Shown piece after piece: positions 9,646-22,351 of a stretch of DNA of 64,000 bases. The position numbers and the translations under genes are program-made. How positions within the stretch are numbered: position 1 is the first letter of the stretch; each line of letters starts with the position of its first letter. The stretch is from Trichobilharzia szidati (taxonomy: Eukaryota > Platyhelminthes > Trematoda > Strigeidida > Schistosomatidae): positions 103,305,256 through 103,369,255 of the forward strand of contig OX235271.1 of the NCBI GenBank assembly GCA_944472155.2. Direction: 5' to 3'. A model generated the notes under the pieces. It was not told the origin of the DNA. It worked only from the letters and a program-made list of their open reading frames with translations, and searched no databases.

Positions 9646-10740
9646 AAGTGCGCCGTGATAACGAGTCACCTAGCATGGAGGCCACTTTGCGTAAAAGAAA
9701 GGACTAGATGCATGGCGCTAGTTACCACCTGGTGTCCAGTCAAATCAATTAATATATAAATACTTTTGTGTATCATTAATACACTCATAACTTATTAGAA
9801 TTCACACCACTTTTACTATGTACCATACTTGTTTGCATCACGTATATTTAGTAATATCAAGTGGAATTTAATACTCCATTAAATGACAGCACTCTAGAGT
9901 TTCAGTTTCTACTTCACTAATGATACCATAGCATATATTATTTATTAGAGTACTGTTTTTTCTCTCGTTATCTATTTATTATTTTTTCATCCAAGATTGT
10001 CAATAAAATGCTCTTCTGTATAGGCTTTAACAAATTCTCTAGATATTAGGTCCATCAAATCACTACTTCGCAAAGTCATTATGATCTTTTTTTATTATAA
10101 AATAAATTTAAGCCTTCTTATGAATATTTTAACATTTTTTAAAACTTTTGTAGTGTGTTTATTTCAAATTTCAGAATCTGTTCAAGAGCTTACAAAGATG
10201 GACACATTATTCTCATAAGGAAAAAAAAGCATGTTACATGTCCATACTTCAGTAGAGTGAAGATAAAATATTCAATAATAAAAACTAACTAGTTGCTTGA
10301 AGTGTGAGAACTGAAAAATTAAAATGTTTTTTCAAGTTAAAAAGTCGGGAAAGAGAATATATGAAGGAAGCACTTGTTACACAAAACGTTTTAACGATCT
10401 ATTCATGTACTAGAGAATTTATGCAAGCGTATTAAATTTCAAGGCACTTGAAAGATTTTAACATCAAGCCTAAGCAAGAGACAAAAAGTTTTTTGTCTTC
10501 TTCCGAAATTTTCATCTCAGAATGGAAACATCTTCAAATACCCGAGCGGAATATGTTTACATTCACAATTATATATCTTTTTGAAAGTAAGAAGGGAAGT
10601 TGATCATTGTCTTTATGAATTTACCTGAGCACAGAAAATCGGAGCAATAAAACTTATTTTATTTAGAAAGATTTTGCTTCTGAAATAATAGAGAAGATTT
10701 GTAGCTCAGGTGGATGATTTTCAATTAAAAGCGTTCTCTG
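9646..10740. other. AT-rich sequence, nothing recognised
   Basis: 9655-9730 has a GC-richer stretch (CGAGTCACCTAGCATGGAGG) that probably belongs to the inverted family C body, since a similar block is at 5845-5875. The rest shows no feature. Confidence 0.5.
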
Positions 10741-10756
10741 AGCTGGTTGGTTTAGT

Positions 10757-10797
10757 CGCGAAGCTTTCGTCGTCCTTCCGGACAACATCTTCAGCGC
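10757..10797 (-). ncRNA. PLE hammerhead ribozyme downstream of the PLE ORF
   Basis: On the minus strand: helix I GCG/CGC next to the core, CTGAAGA (10794-10788), an extra T, helix II GTTGTCC/GGACGAC closed by GGAA, GAAA, then AGCT (10765-10762) as a palindromic helix III without loop. Cleavage would follow U (10761). It lies about 110 nt past the stop codon of the PLE frame in the same orientation, where a PLE terminal ribozyme is expected. Confidence 0.82.
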
Positions 10798-10906
10798 CAT
10801 ATTTAGCGCGAAGTGAAATGATTTAAATTTCTTCATGCGTGATGTAATTGCGTCTCCTGGTTACTATCTTCACATATGTATTGACCACTTTCTATTGACT
10901 AGGATT

Positions 10907-11646
10907 TTAAACTTTTTGGTCACCTGATTTACTTTTTATTAGCTGGTGTATTTCATCTATATTAACGTGTTTGTTAATCGCATTTTCGCTTGAGTACCAG
11001 GCTTCTAGGAATTCTCTGGCACTTTCCGTGTTTCCTCTGTTTAAGATTTTGACATGATCCCAATCAAACTGATGACCATAGTTGTCTGCATGCATTGATA
11101 CTAAAGAATATATATCATGTCTTTTCACGGCTGATTTATGTTCTTGGATTCTGATTCGAAGGGGACGCCCACTTTGGCCGATGTAATGCTTGTTACAGTT
11201 CATACAATTTATTTTGTAGATGGTATTAATTTTATCCCCTTTTTCTGTTGGATCTTTTGGTTTGCATAATATCGAATTAAGCGATTTTACTGGTTTGTTT
11301 GCTATATCTATATCTAACGGTTTCAGTATTCTGGCTGTTATTTCAGAGATATTTCTCATGTATGGTAGAATGAATTTTCTTGTGGTCTTTGATGATGGTT
11401 TCTTGTTGGTGTTTTGATTCGATTTTAAACACTTTTTGATGAAATTTTGTGGATAACCATTCTTTTTGAAGACCGTTTGTAGGTATTTTTCTTCCATTCT
11501 TTTGAACTCTGGAGTGCTACAATGTGTCTGAACTCTTTTGAACAATGTCTGCACACAGTTTCGTTTGTGAGTAACTGGATTATTGCTAGTATAGTTGAGT
11601 ATTTGATCTGTGTGCGTTGATTTTCTATAAACTTGTGTCTCTACAT
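10907..11646 (-). pseudogene. Penelope-like element protein, RT thumb plus GIY-YIG endonuclease
   Basis: The longest PLE remnant here. The open frame runs from about 11646 with no internal stop; the ATG-less upstream part reads STHTDQILNY then NPVTHKRN. Residues after that match the RT thumb (NGYPQNFIKKCL), a linker, and a GIY-YIG domain INTIYKINCMNCNKHYIG, with R.LR.RI.EH and a HADNYGH segment. PLE proteins join a reverse transcriptase related to telomerase to this endonuclease. The catalytic RT palm is missing because the copy is cut at about 11650, where an RTE fragment abuts. The C terminus looks natural and is followed by a terminal hammerhead. It is probably dead but recently decayed. 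Confidence 0.88.
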
Positions 11647-11649
11647 CTC

Positions 11650-11975
11650 CTCAGTGTGTTTCAGATCCATCTCCACTTTCTTTGGCATATTCCTTGGTTG
11701 GTTAGTTCACAGAGTTTCTTGTTGCTAATCCTTTTAAACTGGCCATCCGATCTTGAGAATGGAGCTAGCGAAGGCAGCTATTGATGAAAGCCTCAAGCCT
11801 GTTAGGAATGTTTTTCGTGACACTTCAAGTTTCTGACCCATACAGAAGAAGTGAGTGCCTTAACATTGGTGTTGAAAATCTGAATTTCGTTCTTTATGCT
11901 GAGTGCAGCAGGTTCCCAAACTGATTTCACAGTGATGAAGGTTTTGCCTTGACTATTTATTCTAGGAATCAATTA
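11650..11975 (-). mobile_element. RTE-like LINE fragment (C-terminal region)
   Basis: Minus-strand sequence with CTCCATTCTCAAGATCGGATG and neighbouring blocks that align to the RT connection region at 23.7-23.9 and 38.9-39.1 kb. Many frameshifts. Same orientation as the adjacent PLE remnant. Confidence 0.65.
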
Positions 11976-12454
11976 TTACTTAACTCAGCGGTTATCAGGG
12001 TTCTTTCATCAGTGATACTATTTATTACGTTTAGAACCTTCTAAATATGATAGCAGTTGATCATCTTCACTATTACTTTTCGAATGAATTCAGCCAGTCT
12101 GAATTATGAATTCAGGGTTACTAACTTTAAAAGAAAAACTTTACATGAAACACGTAAAGTTGGGTTAAAACGTTTGCTTGAAAATAACAAATGTGCTTTG
12201 TATCTTTTATTGTCGAAACTACATAGAAATACTTAATTCGTATTTCTTAGAATTGTCAATGATTTTCATTGCTGTTTTGGAATATCATTTACTAGTGATT
12301 TCTACTGAAAAGTAAGAAATAAATTATGATCAACTTACCAATCGTGTGCGTTGAAGTTTCTGTAGAAGTTTGATTGGTTCCGTGGGGTAGTATTGCTAGC
12401 CTTACGGCCAACCCTCCCTCTTTTTCCTGGCTTGGGACCGCCTAGAAAACTAGG
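11976..12454. other. AT-rich, with one SINE-like scrap
   Basis: 12390-12450 resembles the middle of the family G SINE body on the minus strand (GCTAGCCTTACGGCCAACC, compare 54905-54950). Otherwise nothing recognised. Confidence 0.4.
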
Positions 12455-12905
12455 CGAGGCAGATGTTCAACATAAATGTTAAGTCAGTTCTTTATTTGGA
12501 TCAGAAACTTGACGCCTGGACATTAAAAGCATTTCCAACAGGTTACAGACTTTTATCAACAGTTGCCTTCGCCTGCTCCATACTGAAGATCAAATGGCCG
12601 GCTGGCCAGAAAGAATTAGTAACAAGAAACTCTGGGAACAAACTAACCAAGAACTTATCGCTCGAGAAATATGTAACAGAAAGTGGAAGTGGACTGGGCA
12701 CTCTCTGCGGAGACTACTTACTGAATGATATCGCGCGCCAGACCAAAGCTCGAATGGAAACCGAATAGGAAACGAAGAGTGAGTCGTCCGAGAGTGACAT
12801 GAAAGAGATCGTGGGAGGAGATGAGAGAATAGAACGAAATGGAGATGTGTTATTGAAGCCCTATTTTCCACTCGGAACCAAAGAGAACTATAATAATAAA
12901 TAACA
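12455..12905 (+). mobile_element. RTE-like LINE 3' end
   Basis: Plus-strand C-terminal region of the RTE protein, broken by frameshifts (NVKSVL, then a helix equivalent to FINSCLRSILKIRWP, then GHTLR-like). It ends with the shared tail GAAGCCCTA(T)TTTCCACTCGGAACC followed by AATAATAAATAA. The tail is nearly the same as that of the family G SINE. Confidence 0.75.
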
Positions 12906-14435
12906 ACTTACCAATCATTTTGCTCATTGACTGTTTCTTAACAACACCCACAGTTTAAGAAACTATCATAAATAATTTAAATTGCTTTCTGTTGTCTTTG
13001 TTTATGTAAATTGAACAAACGCCTATTTTGTTAGTTATTCTTTTCCTTGATTGCATCTATAACAAACACATGATAGTGAGACTCATATCATATATTAACA
13101 CCAAAATCCTTTTTCCTTCATACCAATAAATTTATCATCACTAAGGTTACTTTATCAACTGGGAGGAAAATAAACTGTGAAAAACAAAAATATCAACTCT
13201 AATTTTTTTAAATGAAAACAAAGAAGAACACAACCATTCAATTCAGTACATCTTTCTTTTTTTGTTATTGATGAAAATCCCAGATTCTTAGAATACTATT
13301 TCTTAAAAGTAGTTTATTGCTTCTGATAAAGATAAAAGCTGTAATTTCTAAGCTTTTTATTTTTATTTTACTTCTCATTTTGGACATTGGCAGAGTGACA
13401 AAACATCAGGTAGGAGACGACATTTTTTGAGCTTTGAATATGAATAGGTGATGAAATGATTTATTTCCATGAGATACGTTAAATAAATTAGACAGTTTCT
13501 ACGATTTCATTGGATTCACACCTTAGAATTACTGTTTTACATTGCCAGTAACAAACCCATACCAGATCACTTACAGAGAAGTGTTACTTTAAAGATTTTA
13601 TGACCACTCTAGTTACTTTTAAGAGGTTTACGTCAGCTCGGATCCAGTAAAATAGAGAAATTCAACCTTAGCACCAGAAGAGATGACTAAGTAATCTATA
13701 ATTTTAGTTGTGACAATAATTTTAAACGAATGATCAATATGAGTGGTGAGATGCTGTCTACGTATGGTTTGAAAATACTTTGGTGTGTTTCAAACATGTC
13801 TTCAAATTATACTAAAAACTTAAATTAGTTTAAATATCTGAAAACGGAAACAGGACTCGAATAAAAAAGATGGTGGCAGGAATTCTATAATACAGCCACA
13901 CTGTCTTAAAACTTTTTCACTTATTCTAGTAAATAAATTCGTTAAACCACCATCATTACTTCCTACATTGTTGTGCAACTCCTTTGTACAAAAATGTTGA
14001 GTGTGAAGAACCTGTAAATGATTATGTGGAACATGTTTTATACAGGTTAAACACAAAGACTAGAGACACTATTTATTTGTTTTTCCACAAGTATTTTATG
14101 TTCCTTGTCACCATCAATGAAGGAAATTTCCATCCTCAATGGAATTATCATTTTAACAAACAATCACTGGGTAAAGGGAACTTATTTTGTCGGCCTGCTT
14201 AAATCACCGGGCTACCAAACTTTTCCATCTATCATATTTCTTGTACCCTTCTGCATTCCTTAGTGTTTTAATCAAAATATTATACACAGTGATCACTATA
14301 CTAACTGGCATACATTCTTAATTAGCTTCCAACAAAATGCTTTACAGTTCTAAAAGGAAGTAAAGGGAAAACACTGTAGAAAAATGGAACTTTGTTCATA
14401 TGGAAGATTATTATTTTAATTGTAGATCCTGTACG
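12906..14435. other. AT-rich sequence, nothing recognised
   Basis: Overlapping 72- to 78-codon frames on both strands at 13820-14202 match nothing I know. No repeat recognised. Confidence 0.5.
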
Positions 14436-14439
14436 AAGT

Positions 14440-14540
14440 GGAAATATTTTGCAGCTAAAAATGCTGGAAATTCTGCACTGTTTATTAAAACATTGTCTGA
14501 AATAAAGATTCATTGTTATTACTATTATTATTAAAAGTAA
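14440..14540 (+). repeat. CR1-type 3' terminal block
   Basis: GCTGGAAATTCTGCACTGTTTATT.., TTGTCTGAAATAAAG and TTATTACTATTATTATT match the tails at 17.9 kb and 4.4 kb. No coding part is clear upstream. Confidence 0.45.
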
Positions 14541-14836
14541 TACGCATCATATTATATATCATGTTAGCGCTTCAGAAATGTGAAAAAATTACTTCCCTGT
14601 ATGAATTTTGACAAAACAATAAGAAGAAATAGTTTATCACAACTATATAATGTATATGCGCAAAACATTGCAAACAGTTTGATCACGCACAGACTTGTCA
14701 TAGGAATTTACACGTTAAGGAGTGAGAGATCAGACGCATGTCAAGTTAAAGACTATATTGAGGGTCAAAATAACAATGGAGATCAATAAACCAAAGAAGG
14801 GGGTAATAGTACATTTATCCTATTATCAAAGCTCAA

Positions 14837-15190
14837 TTTACTAAGGAAGCGTCAATGTGATGACAGACTGTTTTCGAACACAAAGGAGCTTAAACTTCCT
14901 AATCGTTAGGGCTTCCATAAACTTTTGGATACGCCCCAAAAACACTTTATAGATAGGTTTAAGAAAGTTGTAACGATCAGCTCTATACATGTATCGATAA
15001 CATTTCTCAATGGAAGAGATAGATCTTTTATTTTCACTGTTGATAGGTCTAGAGGATTCCATTTGCTTCTGAAGCCATTTTGGGAAACTCTCTGAATACC
15101 TAACCTGCAGAAACCAATGAGTTCTCCTTATGTATGTGTGACCACCCATACATTTAAATTGACAGATTCAGTGGGATATGACATAATTTC
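14837..15190 (-). pseudogene. Penelope-like element C-terminal fragment
   Basis: A 102-codon minus-strand frame: GGHTYIRRTHWFLQVR resembles the GIY-YIG core (YIG changed to YIR), followed by FPKWLQKQM, a serine-rich linker, and the conserved PLE tail FMEALTIRKFKLLCVRKQSVITLTLP. The C-x-C finger just upstream is frame-shifted. The endonuclease centre is therefore damaged. Confidence 0.7.
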
Positions 15191-17879
15191 GCGTGTGTTC
15201 TGAGAGTTTAGTTAGTTATATGAGCCATACATTCACAATTATCCAGATCTTAGCTGAATAAAAAGTCATTTTTGACCTCAGCATTCAATCGTTGTCTAAA
15301 TATCGAGCTGCGATGATCATACATCGGTTGTAGCGACGAGTTGAAGAATAATTCTTGGTGCTCCGACCACTATATACCTCCTTATGAACTTCTCTGGACA
15401 ACTCATTTCAAGCAGAGTTTCTGTCAGTATTCTTTCTCCGCCCTGGAGTGTATCATTTGTGAATAGTCATCGGATCCTACTAAACAGTCAGCTCACCAGG
15501 GGTCTTCAGTACTGAAGAGGAGGTAGGTAGGTTTTCTACTAATAGATCGTTGTATTGATCTATCAGGCTATTTACTGAGTAACATATCTCGGAAAAATAA
15601 ACAGTTATTTTTCTCTTGCACACATGTAAGTGATACGCTGTTTTGTAATTCATTCATTCAATCTAGATTTGACGTGGCAGAACTAGGATTGTCACTTAGG
15701 GTTAAAACATCACCGATTACCATTTATTAAGTGGTACATTTTCAATTTAATCTTAAAAAACTCTCAATTTACTACATTAAGGTATGTACTGAAAGGGAAA
15801 CAAATGGCCTTTTCACAGCAACATCATCAATCTGATATACACAATCACGTTAAAATGTGAGCCTTACATTATCAGTACAGAGAAGCAGTAAATTCTATAA
15901 GATATTAGAAATAGAATTAAGAAAATGATTGTAGAGATGCGATTGCACAGAATGTCGATTGTTTTGCCTAAAAGTACACTACTAAATAAAGGGTTTACAT
16001 TGAAAGACTACTTGGTTTTGTGACGTCAAGGTAATTATTTTCGCTTTCGCTATCGCAAGTTTGACAGAGTACCGTAGAAACCCATTGACAGTCAAGGTAA
16101 TTATTCACTTCCAATATGTCTCTCAGTATATGTTTAAAAAACTGCCTTTTGACTGGATGCAATCATTTCACAAGCGATTGATCAGACGTGTGTTGGTGGT
16201 ATACACATTATGTCGCTTAAAGGATGACTGGGTTTGGGTATTTTAAATATATTCGCATTTTTTTCAACCATATCTATTTGACGTCATATACAATTAAACA
16301 GTAAAATTTTCCGTCTATGTTAGTTAATTTATCCAGGACACATGGAATAGGCATCTTTATATTTAATTTTTAATTTTTAGAAACTCTAATCTGTGAGGCA
16401 ATAGATTTTAAAGCCCAGCTAAATTAATGCAATGGAAAAAGGGATAATGACGTAACATTAGAATGCACTGAAGAAATTAGTCGCACTGCCTATTAGATGT
16501 TATTATCTTGCTTGTTTTTTTACACGATACTTCTATTAAGATGTTCTATAGAATTTAGGCAAAATGAAGAGACTTACAAAATTGCCTAATACATGTTTTC
16601 TGACTTAGATTTGAATATTTTTTGTTAAACCAAATCGATAGAATAGTGGTAAATTGGCCAAGAACGGCCTGCTTACATCACTGGTCTGACTCAGTTTTAT
16701 GTCCGTCGAAATGCATAGCATTTCATATTCTTTTTATCATCCCCTTGTGCCTATGCACCAAAGTCTATACTCACTCACATTTTCAAATAGGTTTCTACCT
16801 ATCGCTACGATTTTTCTGAAGGAAATGTAGAAGGAACATTGAGCAATATTGAAGTATGCTTCAGCTAAAACAATATTGCTTCAGATAGTATATTGTCCGT
16901 TATTGCATCAACTGAAGATTCTGCCGAATAAGTAAATATCTTGCAATGAAACATGCTGAAAGATTCTGAACTGTGTAGAAATGCATTTTTGAATAAGGCT
17001 GTTATTATTCCTAGGGGAACAGTAGCCATATATGTGACAGAGGTGAACAGGAAGAAAACTGAAGAAGTTTAACACCTTCATGAAGCAGTTTTATCAAGTA
17101 CGACAGTATTAAATGCAATTAATGTGTTTATTTATTCACAAATGTAGTTTATCAAAAATAAGAGAATGCCCAATAATAAATGTATAAATATTCATGACTT
17201 TCGTTAATACGCACAACTTATGATAACGTAAAAGGTTGCATTAATTTGCCTCAGAGAACCTACATGACATATCATTCAAAAAGCCACTTTCCACATAATT
17301 TGACGAAATAAAGTTGTTGATAATAATTGTTTTCTAGCTGACATAAAGTGTAGGATGAACGATCACCATCAGACTTCACAAATCTCTGCCCTGCAGTGAA
17401 TAGTACAACATGTGAATGTATAGTGATTACAGTACTGTTTATTATATTGAGACGTACTGTAACGGTAGAAGATGAGAAACTTGGTACCGGTATGCTTATT
17501 TGGAATTTGATGTCTCTTTATGGGGAAATTATGTACATCTGATCTCCAAATCGTCATTTGCACTACTTCTGCCCTTCGTACTGCGCGTGTCTTTGTCTTC
17601 TGTTCGTATCTCCCATGTTTTGAAGCAACACTGGCTCATTTGCTCTCTTTGGCGTCAAGTCCATCTCTCTAGTATTTGATATATTTATGCCAATGGCCGT
17701 CTTTTTATATACTACCGATAAATGTTATCAGTAGTACACGCCACAGTACTTCATATAATTTACTCCATGTAATATTTACAATGTATTTCTTGATGCATGC
17801 TTAAAATACATAGCTTAAATTTACATAAATGTCAGCAACTATACAAGCATCTAATCAGAAATTTGTAAAGTTGCTTAAA
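15191..17879. other. unassigned AT-rich stretch
   Basis: 15270-15550 is somewhat richer in GC but has no family I recognise. A 15-base direct repeat, GTCAAGGTAATTATT, occurs at 16025 and 16094. Small ORFs (16061, 16622, 17369) look like chance. Confidence 0.5.
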
Positions 17880-18165
17880 ATAATGAAGAGTAATAATAAT
17901 GACAACAGTTCTATTCTGAACAGTGTTTATATAATGTATTGAATTTTCAGCGGAATTTATTGCATACTATTTTCACTTGGTCCATGATCTATAAGTGAAA
18001 TTTTAAATAGCAGTAGATCCTCTGACACAATGCTGTTTGACCTGAAATGCGAACCAATCTTCTGTTGTATTTCTTTTTTGATTCCTTCGAGAAATGCCCT
18101 ATATTTGGTTAAAAGCCGATTAATAAAAGTGCAAGAGTACACTTTGTGACCCAAGGGCATAAGTG
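17880..18165 (-). mobile_element. CR1-type LINE 3' end
   Basis: Minus strand, related to 4390-4665. The last 67 codons (17957-18160) contain RLLTKYRAFLEGIKKEI and a serine-rich SIVSEDLLLFKISL stretch ending at MQ-stop. An AT-rich tail with ATTATTATTAC follows. Class CR1 is inferred from the terminal GCTGAAAATTC block. Confidence 0.55.
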
Positions 18166-18299
18166 GGTATTAAGGTATTTAGTTTTATTTCTCAGGCAGT
18201 TGCAGTTTGTACCTAAAATCTCATGTATTGTTACACGAGGATTGTGCTTCTTATCTGACTAAGTAGAAACCTAAAGATCAGCAGGTTGTGGATGGTTTA

Positions 18300-20045
18300 A
18301 ATACTCGCAGGAGTATACAGTACCGACCCACCCACCGAAGCGGAAGTCCGTAAGGAACTCCAATTGTTAAAACGCCATAAGGCATCCGGCCCGGACAATC
18401 TACCGCCAGCTCTTTTTAAAGATGGTGACGAGACTCTCACAATGGCTCTAACTGCATTATTTTAGGAAGGTATGGGAGACTGAGTGTGTACCATCAATGT
18501 GGAACGAAGCCATTATCGTCCGCATCTTTAAAAAGGGTCGACGTAATTCATGTGACAATCATAGGGTACCAGTCGAGTCAAAAATATTGGCTACTGTCTT
18601 GCTTCGCAGTCTGTGCAAATTACTTGAGGGATTGATTCGCGAAGAGCAGGCTGGGTTTCGTTCAGGTCGTGGATGCATTGATCATGTGTTCACTCTTCGT
18701 CAATTGTTGGAACACCGCCACACGTATTGAAGGCCAACGATCGTTGTGTTTCTTGATATTAGGGCTGCCTTCGATTCATTGGACAGAACTGTGCTCTGGA
18801 ACTCTCTGTTAGAGAGGGGTGTGCCTGTACATCTTGAAAGCCCTATACCGAAACACCTCAGGTAGAGTGAGCGCATACAACCAACTATCATCACTGTTCT
18901 CAACCAACAGTGGGGTTAGACAGGGTTGCCCAATCTCTCCATTTCTCTTTAACTTTGCCATCGATGATATTCTGGAGTCAGCTCTGAAGGACGTGCGTGA
19001 AGGTGGTGGAGATCTGCTACTTGGAGATAGACTTTTTGACCTCATCGTCTTACTGTGCGATAGCATACAGGCTGCCCAAATCGCACTTAATCAGTTGGTG
19101 ATCAATGTCTGTAAGTATGGTATGTACTTTGCGTCGTCTAAGTGCAAAGTACTGTTACAACATTGGCAGGAGCCTGTACCTACACTCACTCTTGCGTGTG
19201 AACCGCTTGAATTTGTTGGTAAGTTTGTGTATCTGGATAGTTGTGTGAGTGCTGTCGGAGGGGTGGAGGATGAGATTTCCAACCGTGTAATGAAGGCTAG
19301 GGTGGCATACATCAACTTGTGCCACCTCTGGCGCCGTCGCGACGTTAGCCTGGCTGTCAAAGGTCTGGTATACAATGCTTCGGTACGGGCTGTCTTGCTC
19401 TACGCCTGTGAAACCTGGCCTCTCCGAGCTGAGGATGTGCGGCGACTCTGCGTGTTCGATCATCGCTGTCTCCGCAGGATTGCTTGCGTTCGATGGCATC
19501 ATCGCGTGAGTAATTCTGAGGTTCGGTGGCGTGTGTTTGAACACAGTGGAGATCACCATTCATTGAGTGTCGTCATCTGGAAACACCAGCTCCGGTGGCT
19601 TGGACATGTGCTGCGAATGTCATCCCAGAGGCTTCCGTACAGGTCTCTGTTCGCTAGCCCTGGGACGGGATGGAAAAGGCGGAGGGGTGGTCAGTCCATG
19701 ACGTGGCGTCGTGGGATGAAGGATGTTTGTGCTAGATTAGCATCGGTTGGTATGTCACGACTCCCTGGTTGGGGTCCGCGAGATAGCTCGAATCGATGGC
19801 TCGAAACGTTATCGGATATGGCCAAGAATCGTAATCCCAATTATAGTTAACGAATACTGTTTGAACTTGTTAAACATGACTGTTTTCCTTCCAGATGAAG
19901 TTCTTTATCCGTTCTCTACTTATATTTTTTACTTTTGATCTATGTTGTTTTATTATTATTGTGTGGCGCATCTTTCTTGGTGCCATATTGTATCAAGTTT
20001 TTTCTGCGTTTAAATAAATAATAAATAAATTTAAATAAATATGCA
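18300..20045 (+). mobile_element. SR2-like RTE retrotransposon, 5'-truncated
   Basis: The longest element remnant. It begins inside the reverse-transcriptase domain and ends with a 3' UTR and an AAATAAATAATAAATAAAT tail (20013-20041), typical of RTE elements that end in a short simple repeat. The GC content is clearly higher than in the flanks. The endonuclease half is absent, as expected for incomplete target-primed reverse transcription. Confidence 0.85.
18330..19850 (+). pseudogene. SR2-like RTE reverse transcriptase, interrupted, YADD box deleted
   Basis: In order: KASGPDNLPPALF (finger region, about 18379-18420); an in-frame stop at 18463; then W.EAIIVRIFKKG and EEQAGFRSGRGCIDH (18497-18730, with a short deletion where the usual NHRGI segment should be); a frameshift; motif A FLDIRAAFDSLDR (about 18749-18790); a frameshift; then a 343-codon frame (18819-19850) with motif B SGVRQGCPISPFLF and the C-terminal region (YACETWPLRAE, CLRRI, HQLRWLGHVLRM). 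The catalytic motif C expected between LFDL and IVLLC at about 19042 is simply missing. The protein could not polymerise. Confidence 0.9.
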
Positions 20046-20669
20046 GACCACTAGTAGATGTTACAAATGAATATACAAATCCATGGAGAATATTCCTACC
20101 ATTCGGATAGTGTTTTTCAAACAAAATTCATACAAATCCCAGAGGACTAATTCGATTTTGATGATAAATGAATTTTATGCTTATTGAAAAATATTTCACT
20201 AACGTGAGTAACTGGCAGTCATTTTACGATTTCGTCTGTCTGCTTTATACCAGAAACTAGGAGATTTGACAAAGAAGCGAATTCTGTTTTCTCCAACTGA
20301 ACAGTTTACTGTTTGTTAAAGAACTGTAAAAGATATGAATGGTATTCAGTTTAATAAGTTGCTGGTTAGCATTTCTTTCTTTGGGAAGTCAAAAATACTT
20401 TTATGTGAAAAGCATGTAACCAAGTTTGAGTGAAAACTTTTGTTCATAATTTTATAAAAACTCTCTTCTGAGCTCACCTTTTTTGATATTTAGGGATGAC
20501 TAATGCAGAGTGATTTTGGGTATAAGAATTAACAGCAATTTGTTCGTGTTTTTGTTTGTAAACGCATATTCGAATTTTCACCACAACATTCGTGTCCTAC
20601 AGACTCAAAAACATTTTAGGCGTTGCTTGTAGGAATATAATTGATATCAAATTTGATCAGGAACTGAGA
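20046..20669. other. AT-rich sequence, nothing recognised
   Basis: No coding frame or repeat family recognised. Confidence 0.5.
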
Positions 20670-20975
20670 AAACTACTGAAATCCAAGGAGTACTATGCAG
20701 GCTTTTCGTCCTGGTTCAAAACTCTTCAACTGTAGACACATATGGTACCACGGTAGAAAAAAATCGCTGCCTTCATGTTACATGGCGAGCTTGTTTATTA
20801 TTCAACCACTGAGACGGAGTTCGGAGGCTGGTTAATCCTCACTTTAACTTATTCACCACAAATAACACCACCACAAACAGGCAGTGTCATTGGCGAGTAT
20901 TTGTTCTCACATCTAACTTGGTGGACCTCAATTGTCTTGACTTCTCACTCACTAGTGCGCAGAAGTTCCATAGAA
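20670..20975 (-). mobile_element. family B SINE, strongly diverged
   Basis: The minus-strand order is preserved: leader, tRNA-like head, decayed ribozyme (AGGACGAAAAGCC is still visible) and tail. Many substitutions and short indels make this one of the oldest copies here. Confidence 0.6.
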
Positions 20976-21043
20976 TATAGATGATGTACCGAACACTGAA
21001 CAGTGATTATAAAATTACTTCAAAATAAACTCAGCATGTTAAG

Positions 21044-21095
21044 AAAATCTAAATGAACATTTCGCTATGTAAGCCACAGCTTCTTCAGGAGAATT
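21044..21095 (-). ncRNA. PLE-type hammerhead, degenerate
   Basis: On the minus strand CTGAAGA (21088-21082), an extra A, helix II GCTGTG/CATAGC and GAAA are intact. Helix III reads ATGT instead of a palindrome and helix I does not pair next to the core. Probably weak or inactive. No PLE coding sequence was recognised nearby. Confidence 0.6.
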
Positions 21096-21339
21096 CAGCG
21101 GTATTCAAGCTTATATTTTGTTTCGAAACTTATACGTTAAAGTTACATTAGTTGGTATGCTTTGTTGATCACTCTCATAATATCCTAGTAATAGTTTATT
21201 GATTTTACCTTGAAACAGTTAACGTTCTCCGCAATACATAATCACAATAGGAACATTAAATTATGTTCAATTATGTCGAATGTGTTTACAAGTAACTTGC
21301 AGAGTTTATTTTCCTGTTACACCAGACGAAAACCAACAG

Positions 21340-21890
21340 GTTGTCAGAAAACGCAGTGTAAGCAGAACTTCGGGTGAACGTAGAGAAGCTGGAGGTGATG
21401 AACGTGCCTAACCAACAAAAATGACGACAAGCACTAATCTCTAACAACGGGAGAGATTTTAAGGAATTCACTTCTCTCACTTGTCTAGGAAGTGTAGTTT
21501 CAACTAAAAGCAGTACAGATGAAGGTGCCAAAGGCAGGGTTGGAAAGATAAGACAGAATATCATTGCACTGAGTAAGAAGAAAAAAAATTCTAATTCTCA
21601 ACACCAATGTCAACCTAGTCAGTTCTTCTGTGTAGTTCATAGACTTGTTTTGCACACCACCGAAAACATTTGCGAAATACTTATTGCAAACTTTTATCAA
21701 CAGCTGCCTTCGCTTAATGAAGGCTAAAGATCAGATGGAGGGTTGGAAAAGACTAGCAACAAGGAACTCTGGGGACGAACCAATCAAGAACCTACCATCC
21801 AACAGATATGTCGACAAGTTCAAACAAACAAGTTCAAGTTTCCCAAAGTTCACTAAGGCTATTTCTATCAAATACCACAAACCTGATTTT
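21340..21890 (+). mobile_element. RTE-like LINE C-terminal fragment
   Basis: Plus-strand remnant. GTAGAGAAGCTGGAGGTGATG, a TYLG-like segment near 21480 (CTTGTCTAGGAAGTGTAGTTTC), then [10 protein letters not shown] and a GW..LATRNSGDEP.K segment (21670-21800). Several frame changes. The 3' tail is missing. Confidence 0.65.
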
Positions 21891-22351
21891 TGTGTTCGAG
21901 GAAACCTCTAACCAGAGTTTATTTGACTTAGTAACCTACTTTTCAGCCTTTTTAAAAGACGTTTTTAGTAAGCATGAGTGTTAACTCTTTATTCTTTCTT
22001 TTAATTATATCACTGGCTATTACACCTTAAAACCTCTTGCAATTTTACTTCGTTTAAATGTTTCGTAACTCTTTTTGGTGACTTATATTTCAAAGGTTTT
22101 GTTGTCATCAAATAATCAAGGAGAGGTAAGAACTTGTAGTTACTCTCCCCTTACAATCATCTGGGAGTTATGAAATGTTTTAAATAATGATTATCATTTC
22201 TTTATTGTTAACAGTAAACACTTTATTCGAGACCATATAAAGTCTTTTAAAGAATACGCCAAAATAAAGGTCACAGAAGAATGACAGATATTTTATTGTA
22301 GCATGTATATTTTAACAAGATGTGTCAGTAAAGTAAAATAAACATTTCTAT

